Notes under the pieces: model-generated
Told to the model about the DNA's origin: nothing
Database searches by the model: none
The model's input: only the letters and a program-made list of their open reading frames with translations
NCBI RefSeq assembly: GCF_011059185.1
Contig: NZ_JAALFE010000003.1
Coordinates: 124,001-188,000, forward strand
From: Paragemmobacter kunshanensis
GTDB taxonomy: Bacteria > Pseudomonadota > Alphaproteobacteria > Rhodobacterales > Rhodobacteraceae
Reading direction: 5' to 3'
Length of the DNA: 64,000 bases
Translations under genes and position numbers: made by a program
In this document: positions 52,370 to 60,944 of the stretch, piece by piece
How positions within the stretch are numbered: position 1 is the stretch's first letter
Layout: each line of letters begins with the position of its first letter

Positions 52370-53122
52370 TCAGGCGACATCGCGCATCTGCAACTGGCCG
52401 CCGGGGCCGGGGCGCACCTCGAAGCGGCTGATCTTGCGGACAAGGTCCGAGAGTTTCGCGCTGCCATAGGTGCGGGTGTCGAAGTCGGGGTTCCCTTGCG
52501 TGATGAACTGGCCGACCTGACCCAGCGAATACCATTCGGCATCGGGGTCGATCGCGCGCATGGCGGCGATGATGTAGGGAATGGCCTTTGCGGGGGCCTC
52601 CTTGGTGCCGGGTCTGGGCGCGTCCGGCTGTTCGACTTTTGGTGCGCCACGCGCGGGGGTGGGATCGGGGGCCTCATCCGCCGCGCCGAGGTTTTCGACA
52701 TAGATGAAGCGTTTGCAGGCCATGCGGAAGGCTTCCGGCGTCTTCTTCTCGCCGATGCCATAGACATCGAGCCCCTGCTCGCGGATGCGGGCGGCGAGGC
52801 GGGTGAAATCGCTGTCGGAGGAGACGAGGACGAAGCCGTCGAACAGGCCGGAATGCAGGAAATCCATCGCGGCGATGACGAGGCCGATATCGGAGGCGTT
52901 CTTGCCCTTGGTATTGGAGAATTGCTGATCGGCAACGAGGCCGAGGGCTGCCACCTTCTTGGCCCATCCGGCAAGGCGCTGGGCGGACCAGTCGCCATAG
53001 ATGCGGCGGACGGAGGCTTCGCCCAGGGAGGCGACTTCCTCGAAGATCGCCTCGGCATAGCCGGAGGGGACATTGTCGGCGTCGATCAGGACGCAGAGGC
53101 GGGGGGCGCGGGATTCGGGCAT
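52370..53122 (-). CDS. NYN domain plus OST-HTH/LOTUS protein
   Basis: A 250-residue protein. Residues 8-125 are an NYN (LabA/DUF88) PIN-like nuclease domain with acidic residues D14 (VLIDADN), D78 (NASDIGL) and D103/D105 (SSDSDF). A charged Pro-rich linker (145-178) leads to a C-terminal OST-HTH/LOTUS RNA-binding domain (180-245, AIPYIIAAMRAIDPDAEWYS, DTRTYGSAKLSDLVRKI). It probably acts on RNA; the target is unknown. It is better preserved than the NYN protein at 11.4 kb. The start ATG at 53122 follows AAAAGGAC. Three perfect hairpins lie just downstream. Confidence 0.85.
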   Translation of the reverse strand: MPESRAPRLCVLIDADNVPSGYAEAIFEEVASLGEASVRRIYGDWSAQRLAGWAKKVAALGLVADQQFSNTKGKNASDIGLVIAAMDFLHSGLFDGFVLVSSDSDFTRLAARIREQGLDVYGIGEKKTPEAFRMACKRFIYVENLGAADEAPDPTPARGAPKVEQPDAPRPGTKEAPAKAIPYIIAAMRAIDPDAEWYSLGQVGQFITQGNPDFDTRTYGSAKLSDLVRKISRFEVRPGPGGQLQMRDVA

Positions 53123-53178
53123 GGGCAGTCCTTTTCGGGCAGGGTGCGCCTTTGTACGGGGAAGCGAAAGGGGAAAGG

Positions 53179-53649
53179 TCAGGCGACCAGGGGGGCGGCG
53201 ATGGCGGGGATTGTCATCAGTGCGTGGGTAGGCGCGATGCCGAGGAGAAGGCCGCGCTGGCCGGCATTGATCCAGACCCTGGGCGCAGTGGTGGCCGTCG
53301 CTTCGATCGCGGTGGGGATGGGGCGGCGCTGGCCGAAGGGGCCTATGCCGCCGACCTTGTAGCCGGTCAGCTTTTCCGCCTTTGCCGGGGGCATCATGGC
53401 GGCGGATTTTGCCCCGAAGGCGGCGGCGACCTTCTTCATCGACAACTGGCGATCAGAGGGTATGACGCAGCAGGCGGGTTTGCCGTCCACCTCGACCATC
53501 AGCGTCTTGAGGGTGAGGGCGGGGTCGAGGTTCAGGGCCAGTGCTGCGGCGAGGCCCACCGCCTCTGCGCGCGGGTCGTAGTCATAGGGGTGGAGCGTGA
53601 ACTCCACCCCCTTGGCCTTGAGCGCCCTGGTTCCGGGTGTTTCAGCCAC
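53179..53649 (-). CDS. ybaK: Cys-tRNA(Pro)/Cys-tRNA(Cys) deacylase-like protein
   Basis: A 156-residue YbaK/EbsC-family protein that hydrolyses mischarged Cys-tRNA(Pro). Family blocks: HPYDYDPRAEAVGLAAALAL, TLMVEVDGKPACCVIPSDRQ with the conserved Lys upstream (LKTLMVE), and KVGGIGPFGQRRPIP near the C-terminus. The start is GTG 53649 (protein begins AETPGTRAL). A GC palindrome repeat lies in the 33-nt gap between it and the upstream frmA gene, which is on the same strand. Confidence 0.88.
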   Translation of the reverse strand: MAETPGTRALKAKGVEFTLHPYDYDPRAEAVGLAAALALNLDPALTLKTLMVEVDGKPACCVIPSDRQLSMKKVAAAFGAKSAAMMPPAKAEKLTGYKVGGIGPFGQRRPIPTAIEATATTAPRVWINAGQRGLLLGIAPTHALMTIPAIAAPLVA

Positions 53650-53655
53650 GACCGC

Positions 53656-53676
53656 AGGGCGGGGTGAACCCCGCCC
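53656..53676. repeat. GC palindrome repeat unit between frmA and ybaK
   Basis: AGGGCGGGGTGAACCCCGCC is the same palindrome as in the tandem arrays at 57737 and 60341. It fills most of the gap between the frmA stop and the ybaK GTG, and could form a hairpin in the joint transcript. Confidence 0.75.
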
Positions 53677-53682
53677 CCCCCT

Positions 53683-54819
<1,137 letters not shown>

Positions 54820-54992
54820 CACTTCCTCCACGATTTCTGCGATCTGGTGGCAGGCTGGTCGAAAGCCCGGGGAATTGCAACGCGGGAAACGGCCATTCCT
54901 TGCCGGTTCGCGGCGGCGCGGCTTGCTTTCGCGGCGGGCTGCGGGAAGGCTGGCGGGAAGGACGCAATCATCCGGAGCAAGGGAGCAAGGCG

Positions 54993-55295
54993 ATGATCAG
55001 GCTGGGAAAAGGGGTGGCGGGCATGGCCCTTGCGGTGGCGGTCGGGGCCTGTGTCCCGGCGAGCGATCCCTATCCGGGGGTCGCCGATCCGGCGCCGGGC
55101 GGGGTGAACCAGTGCGGCGCGCTGGATCTGCAATATCTGCTGGGCGCGCCCGCGCGCGATCTGGAGACGATACGTTTCAACAAGCCGGTGCGGGTGATCC
55201 GCCCGGGCATGGCGGTGACGATGGATTACAACCCTGACCGGCTGAATTTCGAGGTGGACCGGTCGGAGCGGATCGCCCGGGTGAGTTGCGGCTGA
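54993..55295 (+). CDS. I78 family peptidase inhibitor lipoprotein
   Basis: A 100-residue protein. A type-II signal peptide with lipobox (VGAC, Cys20) suggests a periplasmic lipoprotein. The mature part (QYLLGAPARDLETIRF ... VIRPGMAVTMDYNPDRLNFE then VDRSERIARVSCG) matches the small I78/elastase-inhibitor fold, whose reactive loop follows TMDYNPDRLN. It may protect envelope proteins from serine proteases. The start ATG at 54993 has AAGGGAGCAAGG upstream. It is followed by paired hairpins and a terminator. Confidence 0.85.
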   Translation: MIRLGKGVAGMALAVAVGACVPASDPYPGVADPAPGGVNQCGALDLQYLLGAPARDLETIRFNKPVRVIRPGMAVTMDYNPDRLNFEVDRSERIARVSCG

Positions 55296-55339
55296 GGCGC
55301 CGGTCCGGCGCCTGATCTTCGGGGGCTGACGGTCGGGAT

Positions 55340-55386
55340 CCGGAATTTGTGTCAAATTCCGGCGCGGTTTCTGTGTCAGAAACCGC
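55340..55386. repeat. Two consecutive inverted repeats with identical loops (locus C)
   Basis: CCGGAATTTG-TGT-CAAATTCCGG (55340-55362) and GCGGTTTCTG-TGT-CAGAAACCGC (55364-55386) are two perfect 10-bp stems, one base apart, sharing the loop TGT but with different stems. They lie downstream of the I78 gene. Confidence 0.8.
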
Positions 55387-55404
55387 TGACCCGCGTGGGG
55401 GACA

Positions 55405-55434
55405 TGGAAAAGCCGCCGGGGATCCGGCGGCTTT
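55405..55434 (-). terminator. Bidirectional terminator between I78 gene and cytochrome c' gene
   Basis: An 11-bp stem (AAAGCCGCCGG at 55409-55419 with CCGGCGGCTTT at 55424-55434) and a 4-nt loop. On the minus strand it ends in TTTT and serves the cytochrome c' gene, whose stop is 25 nt away; on the plus strand it is followed by CGCTTTGG and could also serve the I78 gene. Confidence 0.8.
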
Positions 55435-55458
55435 CGCTTTGGCCCGGGAGGGGGCGGA

Positions 55459-55896
55459 TCAGGACGGGATGCGATAGGTGCTGTGGCAATCCTTGCAGCT
55501 GCCGCCGATGGCGCCCATGCCGGCCTGAACGCCTTCGAGCGTGGTGGCATCCATCGCCTCGGCCGCGGCCTTCAGCGCATCGCCCTTCTTCACGAAATCA
55601 TCCCAGTTCGCCCAGATATCCTCTTTCGCGGTGGATTTCGGATCGGCGGCCTGGGGTTCGAACTTGGCCGCGATTTCCGCGGCCGCGCCCGCGATGGCGG
55701 CCTTGGCGCCTTCGGCGGCGGCGGCGTCGAAGGGGGTCTCGCCGCCCGCCATCTTGCCCAGGATGCCGGTGTTCATGCCGATGACATCCATCAGCTCTTG
55801 CCGGGCCTTGACGGTGGGATCGGTCGCCTCGGCCGCCATGGCGACACCTGCGACGAGGGCAAGGCCGAGGGCGAGGGCTTTGGTTGCATGTTTCAT
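55459..55896 (-). CDS. cycP: Cytochrome c' (class II c-type cytochrome)
   Basis: A 145-residue periplasmic haem protein. A signal peptide (MKHATKALALGLALVAGVAM, cleaved after MAA) is followed by a four-helix bundle and a C-terminal haem motif CKDCH (C134, C137, H138). Class II cytochromes bind NO and CO and are linked to nitric-oxide resistance. The start ATG at 55896 follows GGAGCC. It is monocistronic with its own terminator, and its 5' region is shared with the divergent imuB gene. Confidence 0.93.
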   Translation of the reverse strand: MKHATKALALGLALVAGVAMAAEATDPTVKARQELMDVIGMNTGILGKMAGGETPFDAAAAEGAKAAIAGAAAEIAAKFEPQAADPKSTAKEDIWANWDDFVKKGDALKAAAEAMDATTLEGVQAGMGAIGGSCKDCHSTYRIPS

Positions 55897-56048
55897 TTTC
55901 TGGCTCCCTGCTGGAAATGACGCTTCACTATAGAGGCGAGCATGTCCTGCGGAAGTGATCTTGTCACTGGCAGGAGGCCGGAAAATCCCCTGATCACGGA
56001 AAGTTGGCTGCGGGTGCTGGACTTTTGGCCCCTGAAGCGCAAGATCGG

Positions 56049-56063
56049 GAACAAAATGTGAAC
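56049..56063. promoter_or_regulatory. LexA (SOS) box upstream of imuB
   Basis: GAAC-N7-GAAC (GAAC at 56049-56052 and at 56060-56063) exactly fits the alphaproteobacterial LexA motif, a direct repeat with seven-base spacer. It ends 12 nt before the chosen imuB ATG, so bound LexA would block transcription or initiation there. Confidence 0.8.
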
Positions 56064-56075
56064 GAATGGCGACTC

Positions 56076-57731
56076 ATGGCCCAGCGCCGCATCCTTTCCC
56101 TGTGGTTCCCGCGGCTTGCGGCGGAACGTGTGCTGCGCCGGTCGCGCCTGGCGGTGCCGGAGGGGCCGCTGGCCATCGTGGCGGATCGCGGCGGGGCGCA
56201 GGTGATCCTGTCGGTTTCGGCCGAGGCCGAGGCGTTGGGGCTGCAGCCGGGCCAGCCCTTGCGCGATGCGACGGCGGTCTGCCCGGGATTGCAGACGGTG
56301 CCCGCCGATCCCCAGGGCGATGCGGCATTCCTGACGGGCCTGCGGCGCTGGGCGGGCAAGTTCAGCCCCTGGGTGGCGGAAGAGCCGCCGGCGGGGCTGG
56401 TGGTGGATCTGACGGGCTGCGCGCATCTGTTCGGCGGCGAGGCCGCGCTTCTGGCGCAGGTCGAGGCGGATTGCGAGGCGCTGGGCCTGTCCCTGCGGGC
56501 GGCGATTGCCGATACGCCGGGGGCGGCCTGGGCGCTGTCGCGCCATGCCGGGCGCGGGGTGCAGCTGCATCGCAGCGGGGATGCGATCCAGCAGGAGGCG
56601 CATGCGACGCGGTCGCGGGCGGCCAAGCGGCGGGGCTGGGAAAGGGGCGGGGCGCTGCCGGTCGGCGGGATGGGTGCGGGGGCGGAGGCGGGGCCGCGCG
56701 GGGTGATCGCGCCGCGCGGGCAGATGCGGCAGGCGCTGGCCCCGCTGCCGGTGGCGGCGCTGCGGCTGGAGGCGGAGGCGGTGGAGGGGTTGGTGCGGCT
56801 GGGCCTGCGCCGGGTAGAGGATATCGCCGTGCTGCCGCGCGCCGCGCTGGCGCGGCGGTTCGGGGCGGGCGTCCTCAGGCGGCTGGATCAGGCGCTGGGG
56901 CTGGAGCCAGAGCCGGTGACGCCGGCAGGCGCGCCGTTGCATTTCGCGGCGCGGATCAGCCTGCCCGATCCCATCGGCCTGCTGGCCGATGTGGAGGCGG
57001 GGGTGGAGCGGTTGCTGCCGGTGCTCTGCGCGCGGCTGCGCCGCCATGGCCGGGGGGCGCGGCGGGTGCGGTTGCAGGCGTTCCGCGCCGATGGGCGGGT
57101 GGAGGTGGCCGAGGTGGGGCTGGCCCGCGCCTCGGACCGCGAGGATCGGATCCGGCCCCTGCTGTGGATGAAGCTGCCGGATCTGGAGGCCGGTTTCGGG
57201 ATCGACATGCTGCGGCTGGAGGCGGTGGTGACCGAGGCGCTGTCGCCGGTGCAGCATCGCAGCCCGGCGGCGGGGGGCGGGGCGCCGCAGGAGGGGGGGC
57301 TGGACGACCTTCTGGGCAAGCTGGGCGTGCGGCTGGGGGCCGAGGCGGTGACGCGGTTTCATCCGGGGGAAAGCCATCTGCCCGAGAAGGGGGCGCAGGT
57401 TCTGGCGGCGGCCTGGTCTGCCCCCTTTGCCGGGCCATGGCCGAAGCGGGGGGTGCGGCCCCTGGTGCTGTTCCGGCCCGAGCCGGTGGGCGCGCCGCAG
57501 GATGACCCGACGCCCCCCGCGCGCTTCCGCTGGCGGCGGCGCGAGATGGTGACGCGGGTGGCGACGGGGCCGGAGCGGATCGCGCCGGAATGGTGGCTGG
57601 ACGATCCCGACTGGCGGTCGGGGCCGCGCGATTACTGGCGGGTGGAGACGGAGGGCGGCGAAAGGCTGTGGCTGTTCTTTGCCCATGGCGGCGACGTGAC
57701 GGGGGGATGGTTCTGTCACGGCGGGGAGTGA
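56076..57731 (+). CDS. imuB: ImuB-like Y-family DNA polymerase homologue
   Basis: A 551-residue member of the ImuB branch of the Y family, the adaptor of the ImuA-ImuB-DnaE2 mutasome for SOS mutagenesis. The palm begins ILSLWFPRLAAERVLRRSRL; the catalytic acidic D-x-D of active Y polymerases is replaced by WFPRL, as in other ImuB proteins. SAEAEALGLQPGQPLRDATA and RFGAGVLRRLDQALGLEPEP are further family blocks. ATG 56076 is the start; the LexA box lies just before it. No imuA or dnaE2 is adjacent: upstream is cytochrome c' on the other strand, downstream a pentapeptide gene. Confidence 0.85.
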   Translation: MAQRRILSLWFPRLAAERVLRRSRLAVPEGPLAIVADRGGAQVILSVSAEAEALGLQPGQPLRDATAVCPGLQTVPADPQGDAAFLTGLRRWAGKFSPWVAEEPPAGLVVDLTGCAHLFGGEAALLAQVEADCEALGLSLRAAIADTPGAAWALSRHAGRGVQLHRSGDAIQQEAHATRSRAAKRRGWERGGALPVGGMGAGAEAGPRGVIAPRGQMRQALAPLPVAALRLEAEAVEGLVRLGLRRVEDIAVLPRAALARRFGAGVLRRLDQALGLEPEPVTPAGAPLHFAARISLPDPIGLLADVEAGVERLLPVLCARLRRHGRGARRVRLQAFRADGRVEVAEVGLARASDREDRIRPLLWMKLPDLEAGFGIDMLRLEAVVTEALSPVQHRSPAAGGGAPQEGGLDDLLGKLGVRLGAEAVTRFHPGESHLPEKGAQVLAAAWSAPFAGPWPKRGVRPLVLFRPEPVGAPQDDPTPPARFRWRRREMVTRVATGPERIAPEWWLDDPDWRSGPRDYWRVETEGGERLWLFFAHGGDVTGGWFCHGGE

Positions 57732-57736
57732 GGGGG

Positions 57737-57846
57737 GGCGGGGTGAACCCCGCCCTACCTTTGCGGTGGTTGTAGGGAGTGGCGGGGTGAACCCCGCCCT
57801 ACCTTTGCGGTGGTTTCGGGGAGTGGCGGGGTGAACCCCGCCCTAC
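57737..57846. repeat. 44-bp tandem repeat carrying the GC palindrome (2.5 copies)
   Basis: Units begin GGCGGGGTGAACCCCGCCCT and continue ACCTTTGCGGTGGTT... at 57737, 57781 and (partial) 57825. The two full 44-bp units differ only near their ends. Each holds a perfect GC-rich palindrome. They fill most of the gap between imuB and the pentapeptide gene. Confidence 0.85.
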
Positions 57847-57920
57847 GCGCTTCGCCCTGTTGACGGGCGGGGGCGGGTGTGGCCTCGTTGGGCAGGGATC
57901 TGCCAAGGAGAGGGGAAGCC

Positions 57921-58223
57921 ATGGACCTGCATCGCGTGACGGCGCGGCTGGATGTGAACGATGCCGATCTGTCGGGATCGCGGTTCAACGATGCGAACCT
58001 GTCGGGGGCGAGTTTCAACCAGATCAACTTCTCGGGCGCGCGGTTCAACGACAGCAACATGACCGGCTGGCGGGTGAATGACGTGAACCTGTCGGGCGCG
58101 GTGTTCGAGAACCTGAACCTGTCCGGCGCGGTGCTGCGGAATTGCCGCCTGGCCGGCGTGACGATCGACGGGGTGCCGCTGGAGGAGATGATGGCGGCCT
58201 ACAGGCGGGTTGCCGGGGGGTGA
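57921..58223 (+). CDS. Pentapeptide repeat protein
   Basis: A 100-residue protein whose centre (about 16-85) is a run of A(D/N)LSG/xRFND-type pentapeptides (ADLSGSRFNDANLSGASFNQ, VNLSGAVFENLNLSGAVLRN) expected to fold as a short right-handed quadrilateral beta-helix. Longer relatives mimic DNA and bind gyrase, but the role of this short one is unknown. The C-terminus (PLEEMMAAYRRVAGG) is helical. The start ATG at 57921 follows AAGGAGAGGGG. A DUF2267 gene follows 84 nt later. Confidence 0.85.
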   Translation: MDLHRVTARLDVNDADLSGSRFNDANLSGASFNQINFSGARFNDSNMTGWRVNDVNLSGAVFENLNLSGAVLRNCRLAGVTIDGVPLEEMMAAYRRVAGG

Positions 58224-58307
58224 AGATGCTTCCTTCCGGGCGGCCAGTCTGATGCGCAGGGCCGTCTGATCCTGGGGGCCGCGGGAACGGAGGAGAGGGG
58301 ACGGAAG

Positions 58308-58766
58308 ATGCCGATGCCGTGGACCTATCGCCATGCTTCAAGAGAATGGCGGGCCATTCTGGACGATCTGAAGGAGCGGATGGTGCTGGAGTCCGACAAC
58401 ATGGCCTATACGGCGATGGATGCCGTCTTGCAGGTGTTCCGGCGGCGGCTGACAGCGCAGCAGGGGTTGGATTTCGCCTCGGTCCTGCCCGCGATCCCAC
58501 GGGCGGTGTTCGTCGCGGGATGGGTGATTCTGGATCCGCCCCTGCCCTTTGCGGCGCGCGGCGCGCTGGTGCGGGAGGTGAAGCAGGTCCGGCCACATCA
58601 CAACCTGACACCCGACCATGCCATCGAGGCCACGGCATGGGCCCTGCGCCGCCATTGTGACCGGGCCGATCTGGAGCGGGTTCTGGCCCGTCTGCCGGAG
58701 GGGGCGGTGGCGTTCTGGCATGTCGATGTCGCGGATCCGCGGGAGTTGGAGCGGCGGATCCTCTGA
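58308..58766 (+). CDS. DUF2267 family protein
   Basis: A 152-residue soluble helical protein resembling DUF2267: the N-terminal DNMAYTAMDAVLQVFRRRLT and the acidic/hydrophobic FASVLPAIPRAVFVAGWVIL block are typical, with a second related half (ATAWALRRHCDRADLERVLA, LPEGAVAFW). The family function is unknown. The start ATG at 58308 has GGAGGAGAGGGG upstream. It converges on the lytic transglycosylase gene with 37 nt between stops. Confidence 0.75.
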   Translation: MPMPWTYRHASREWRAILDDLKERMVLESDNMAYTAMDAVLQVFRRRLTAQQGLDFASVLPAIPRAVFVAGWVILDPPLPFAARGALVREVKQVRPHHNLTPDHAIEATAWALRRHCDRADLERVLARLPEGAVAFWHVDVADPRELERRIL

Positions 58767-58803
58767 CGCGCAGCGGCTGGCCGGAGGGGAATGAGACGAC
58801 AGC

Positions 58804-59952
58804 CTAGCCCAGACTTTGCAGCAGCGCCTGCGAGGGTTGGCCGGTGACGGGCAGGCCGCGGGCGGCCTGGAAGGCGCGGATGGCGGTTTCGGTGTTCTTG
58901 CCGATGACGCCGTCGCTGCCCTGCGTATCAAAGCCCAGCGCGGTGAGGCGTTGCTGCAGGCGGATGCGGTCGGCCTTGGTCAGGCCGTTGGCATCGGGCG
59001 GGAAGCTGCCGCGCAGGGGGCCACCGCCCGCGATGCGGTCGGCCAGATGGCCCACGCCGATCGCATAGGCATCGGAGTTGTTGTAGCGCTTGATCACGCG
59101 GAAATTGGCGGTGGTGGCGAATTGCGGCCCGCCTGCCTGCGGCTGGATGATGCTGCCTGCGGGGGCGTTGTTTCCCACCTCTCCGCCCCAGCGCAGGCCG
59201 CGGGACCAGCCGTTCCTTTGCAGATAGGCGGCGGCGGAGGCCAGCGCATCGGAGGGGTCGTCCGACCAGATGTCGCGCCGCCCGTCGCCGGTATAGTCGA
59301 CGGCGAAGTCGAGATAGGAGGTGGGGATGAACTGGGTATGGCCCATGGCCCCTGCCCAGCTGCCCGTCATCCGGTTGGCGGGGATATCGCCGTTCTGCAG
59401 GATGCGGAGCGCGGCGGTCAGTTGCTGTTCGAAGAAGGCCCCGCGGCGGCCGTCGAAGGCCAGGGTCGAGGTGGCCGAGATCACCGGAACATCGCCGCGC
59501 CTTTCGCCGTAGAAGCTTTCCAATCCCCAGATCGCGCAGATGATTTCGGCATCCACGCCGCTGCGGGATTGCAGATCCGTCAGCAGGCCGCGATGGCGGG
59601 CAAAGGCGGCGCGGCCCTTGGTGACGCGCTCGTCCGAGACGGCGATGGAGAGGTAATCCTCGAGGCTGCGGGAGGTTTCGGTCTGGTTGCGGTCGCGGGT
59701 GATGACGCCGGGCAGGAAGCCCGCGTCGCGGAAGGCCGCCGAAAGGGTGGGCTGCGCGATGCCGCGATCCGCGGCCCGGGCGCGGAAAGAGGCGACCCAG
59801 GCGTCATAGGCGGCATTGGGCACGGGGCGCAGGTCATCGGGCAGGGATTGCGGAAGGCTGCCGCCCCCGCCGACCATCGGCAGGCTTTGGCTGCAGGCGG
59901 AAAGGCCGAGGCCGATGAGGCCGAGGTTGAAGGCGCGACGGTCGATCTGCAC
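58804..59952 (-). CDS. MltB-type lytic murein transglycosylase with peptidoglycan-binding domain
   Basis: A 382-residue envelope enzyme cleaving peptidoglycan glycan strands to 1,6-anhydro ends. The N-terminus DRRAFNLGLIGLGLSAC has a twin-arginine-like start and a lipobox with Cys20, so it is a likely lipoprotein. The MltB/SLT fold spans 45-300 with catalytic E145 (IWGLESFYGERRG) and AGAMGHTQFIPTSYL. A C-terminal peptidoglycan-binding type-1 domain (318-380, LQQRLTALGFDTQGSDGVIG) follows. The start is GTG 59952 behind AAGGGCAGA; the long open frame upstream is repeat DNA and is rejected. Confidence 0.9.
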   Translation of the reverse strand: MQIDRRAFNLGLIGLGLSACSQSLPMVGGGGSLPQSLPDDLRPVPNAAYDAWVASFRARAADRGIAQPTLSAAFRDAGFLPGVITRDRNQTETSRSLEDYLSIAVSDERVTKGRAAFARHRGLLTDLQSRSGVDAEIICAIWGLESFYGERRGDVPVISATSTLAFDGRRGAFFEQQLTAALRILQNGDIPANRMTGSWAGAMGHTQFIPTSYLDFAVDYTGDGRRDIWSDDPSDALASAAAYLQRNGWSRGLRWGGEVGNNAPAGSIIQPQAGGPQFATTANFRVIKRYNNSDAYAIGVGHLADRIAGGGPLRGSFPPDANGLTKADRIRLQQRLTALGFDTQGSDGVIGKNTETAIRAFQAARGLPVTGQPSQALLQSLG

Positions 59953-60098
59953 GGTTCTGCCCTTGTTGCTTGTGGTTCCGGCGATTGTGCAGGGAGAAGG
60001 CGCTGCGGACAATGGGCGAGGCCGGGCCGCCCCCTGCGGCGGCGATTGCGCGCCGGGAGGGGCGGCGAAGGCGGTGTCAAGGCGGCCCCTCCCCCGGC

Positions 60099-60127
60099 AA
60101 CCCCGTCCCGGGCCTGACCCGGGACCT
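60099..60127. repeat. CCCGGG palindrome repeat, copy 1
   Basis: AACCCCGTCCCGGGCCTGAC then CCGGGACCT. Read on the minus strand it matches 63512-63540 closely. It lies in the 415-nt gap between the transglycosylase and peroxiredoxin genes, which holds no gene that I can see. Confidence 0.6.
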
Positions 60128-60188
60128 CCTCCGCTCATGGCGCAGCAGGGCAGCCGGGGGAGGCCCCGGATCACGTCCGGGGCGCGCG

Positions 60189-60361
60189 GGGTTGACCCCG
60201 CCCTACCCGAAAGCGCCGCCGTAGGGCGGGGGTCTCCCCGCCATCCGCCATGAGACGGGGTAGGGCGGGGGTCTCCCCGCCATCCGCCATGAGACGGGGG
60301 TAGGACGGGGGTCTCCCCGCCATCCGCCATGAGACAGGGGTAGGGCGGGGTTCACCCCGCC
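60189..60361. repeat. 39-40 bp tandem repeat carrying the GC palindrome
   Basis: Three units starting TAGGGCGGGGGTCTCCCCGC with CATCCGCCATGAGAC between them begin at 60222, 60261 and 60301, followed by a partial TAGGGCGGGGTTCACCCCGC at 60341 and preceded by an inverted GGGGTTGACCCCGCCCTAC at 60189. The third unit has TAGGAC. The array ends 6 nt before the stop of the peroxiredoxin gene. Unit length and the absence of unique spacers rule out a CRISPR. Confidence 0.85.
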
Positions 60362-60367
60362 TTTCCG

Positions 60368-60856
60368 TCAGATCGCCTTGAGCAGCGCCTCGCCGCCCGA
60401 GATTTCGCAGGTGCCGGGGCTTTCCTCGAGGTGCAGCGCCTTGACCACGCCATCCTCGGCGTAAAGCGCATAGCGCTTGGAGCGGGCCAGCAGCCCGACC
60501 GGGGGCGCGTCGAAGGCCAGGCCCATGGCCTTGGTGAAGCTTGAATCCGCGTCGGCCAGCATGGTGATGCCGGCATTTGCCGCGCCCGTCGACTCGCCCC
60601 AGGCCTTCATCACGAAGGGATCGTTGACCGAGATGCAGATGATCTCATCCACGCCCTTGGCGGCGAAGCCATCCTTGGTGCGGATGAAGCTGGGCACATG
60701 GGCCGAATGGCAGGTGGGCGTGAAGGCCCCCGGCACGGCGAAGATCACGACCTTGCGGCCCTTGGCCTTGGCATGGACCGATACGGATTCGGCCCCGTTG
60801 GGGCCCATCTGGATCAGCGTGGCATCCGGCAGCGGCTGGCCTACGGAAATCGTCAT
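60368..60856 (-). CDS. Peroxiredoxin (Prx5 type)
   Basis: A 162-residue thiol peroxidase reducing hydrogen peroxide and organic hydroperoxides. The peroxidatic Cys is C49 in PGAFTPTCHSAHVP. A second Cys near the C-terminus (SPGTCEISGG) could resolve it. The N-terminal ISVGQPLPDATL and the DPFVMKAWGES segment are typical of Prx5/glutaredoxin-dependent enzymes. The start ATG at 60856 follows GAGGGACGAAG. The open frame upstream overlaps the divergent ferredoxin reductase and is rejected. Confidence 0.93.
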   Translation of the reverse strand: MTISVGQPLPDATLIQMGPNGAESVSVHAKAKGRKVVIFAVPGAFTPTCHSAHVPSFIRTKDGFAAKGVDEIICISVNDPFVMKAWGESTGAANAGITMLADADSSFTKAMGLAFDAPPVGLLARSKRYALYAEDGVVKALHLEESPGTCEISGGEALLKAI

Positions 60857-60944
60857 TCTTCGTCCCTCATCAAGTTGCGTTCCTGTGATGCTGGGATATA
60901 GGGTCCGGCCCGGGCTTCGGCCAGATGGAAACGGGGGGATGGCG

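Noticed and set aside
52370-53122. NYN proteins as toxin-antitoxin toxins
   Set aside because: They carry an RNA-binding C-terminal domain, exceed toxin length and have no small partner gene next to them.
60189-60361. Tandem repeats as a CRISPR array
   Set aside because: Units are contiguous 39-40 bp repeats without unique spacers, and no cas genes are nearby.
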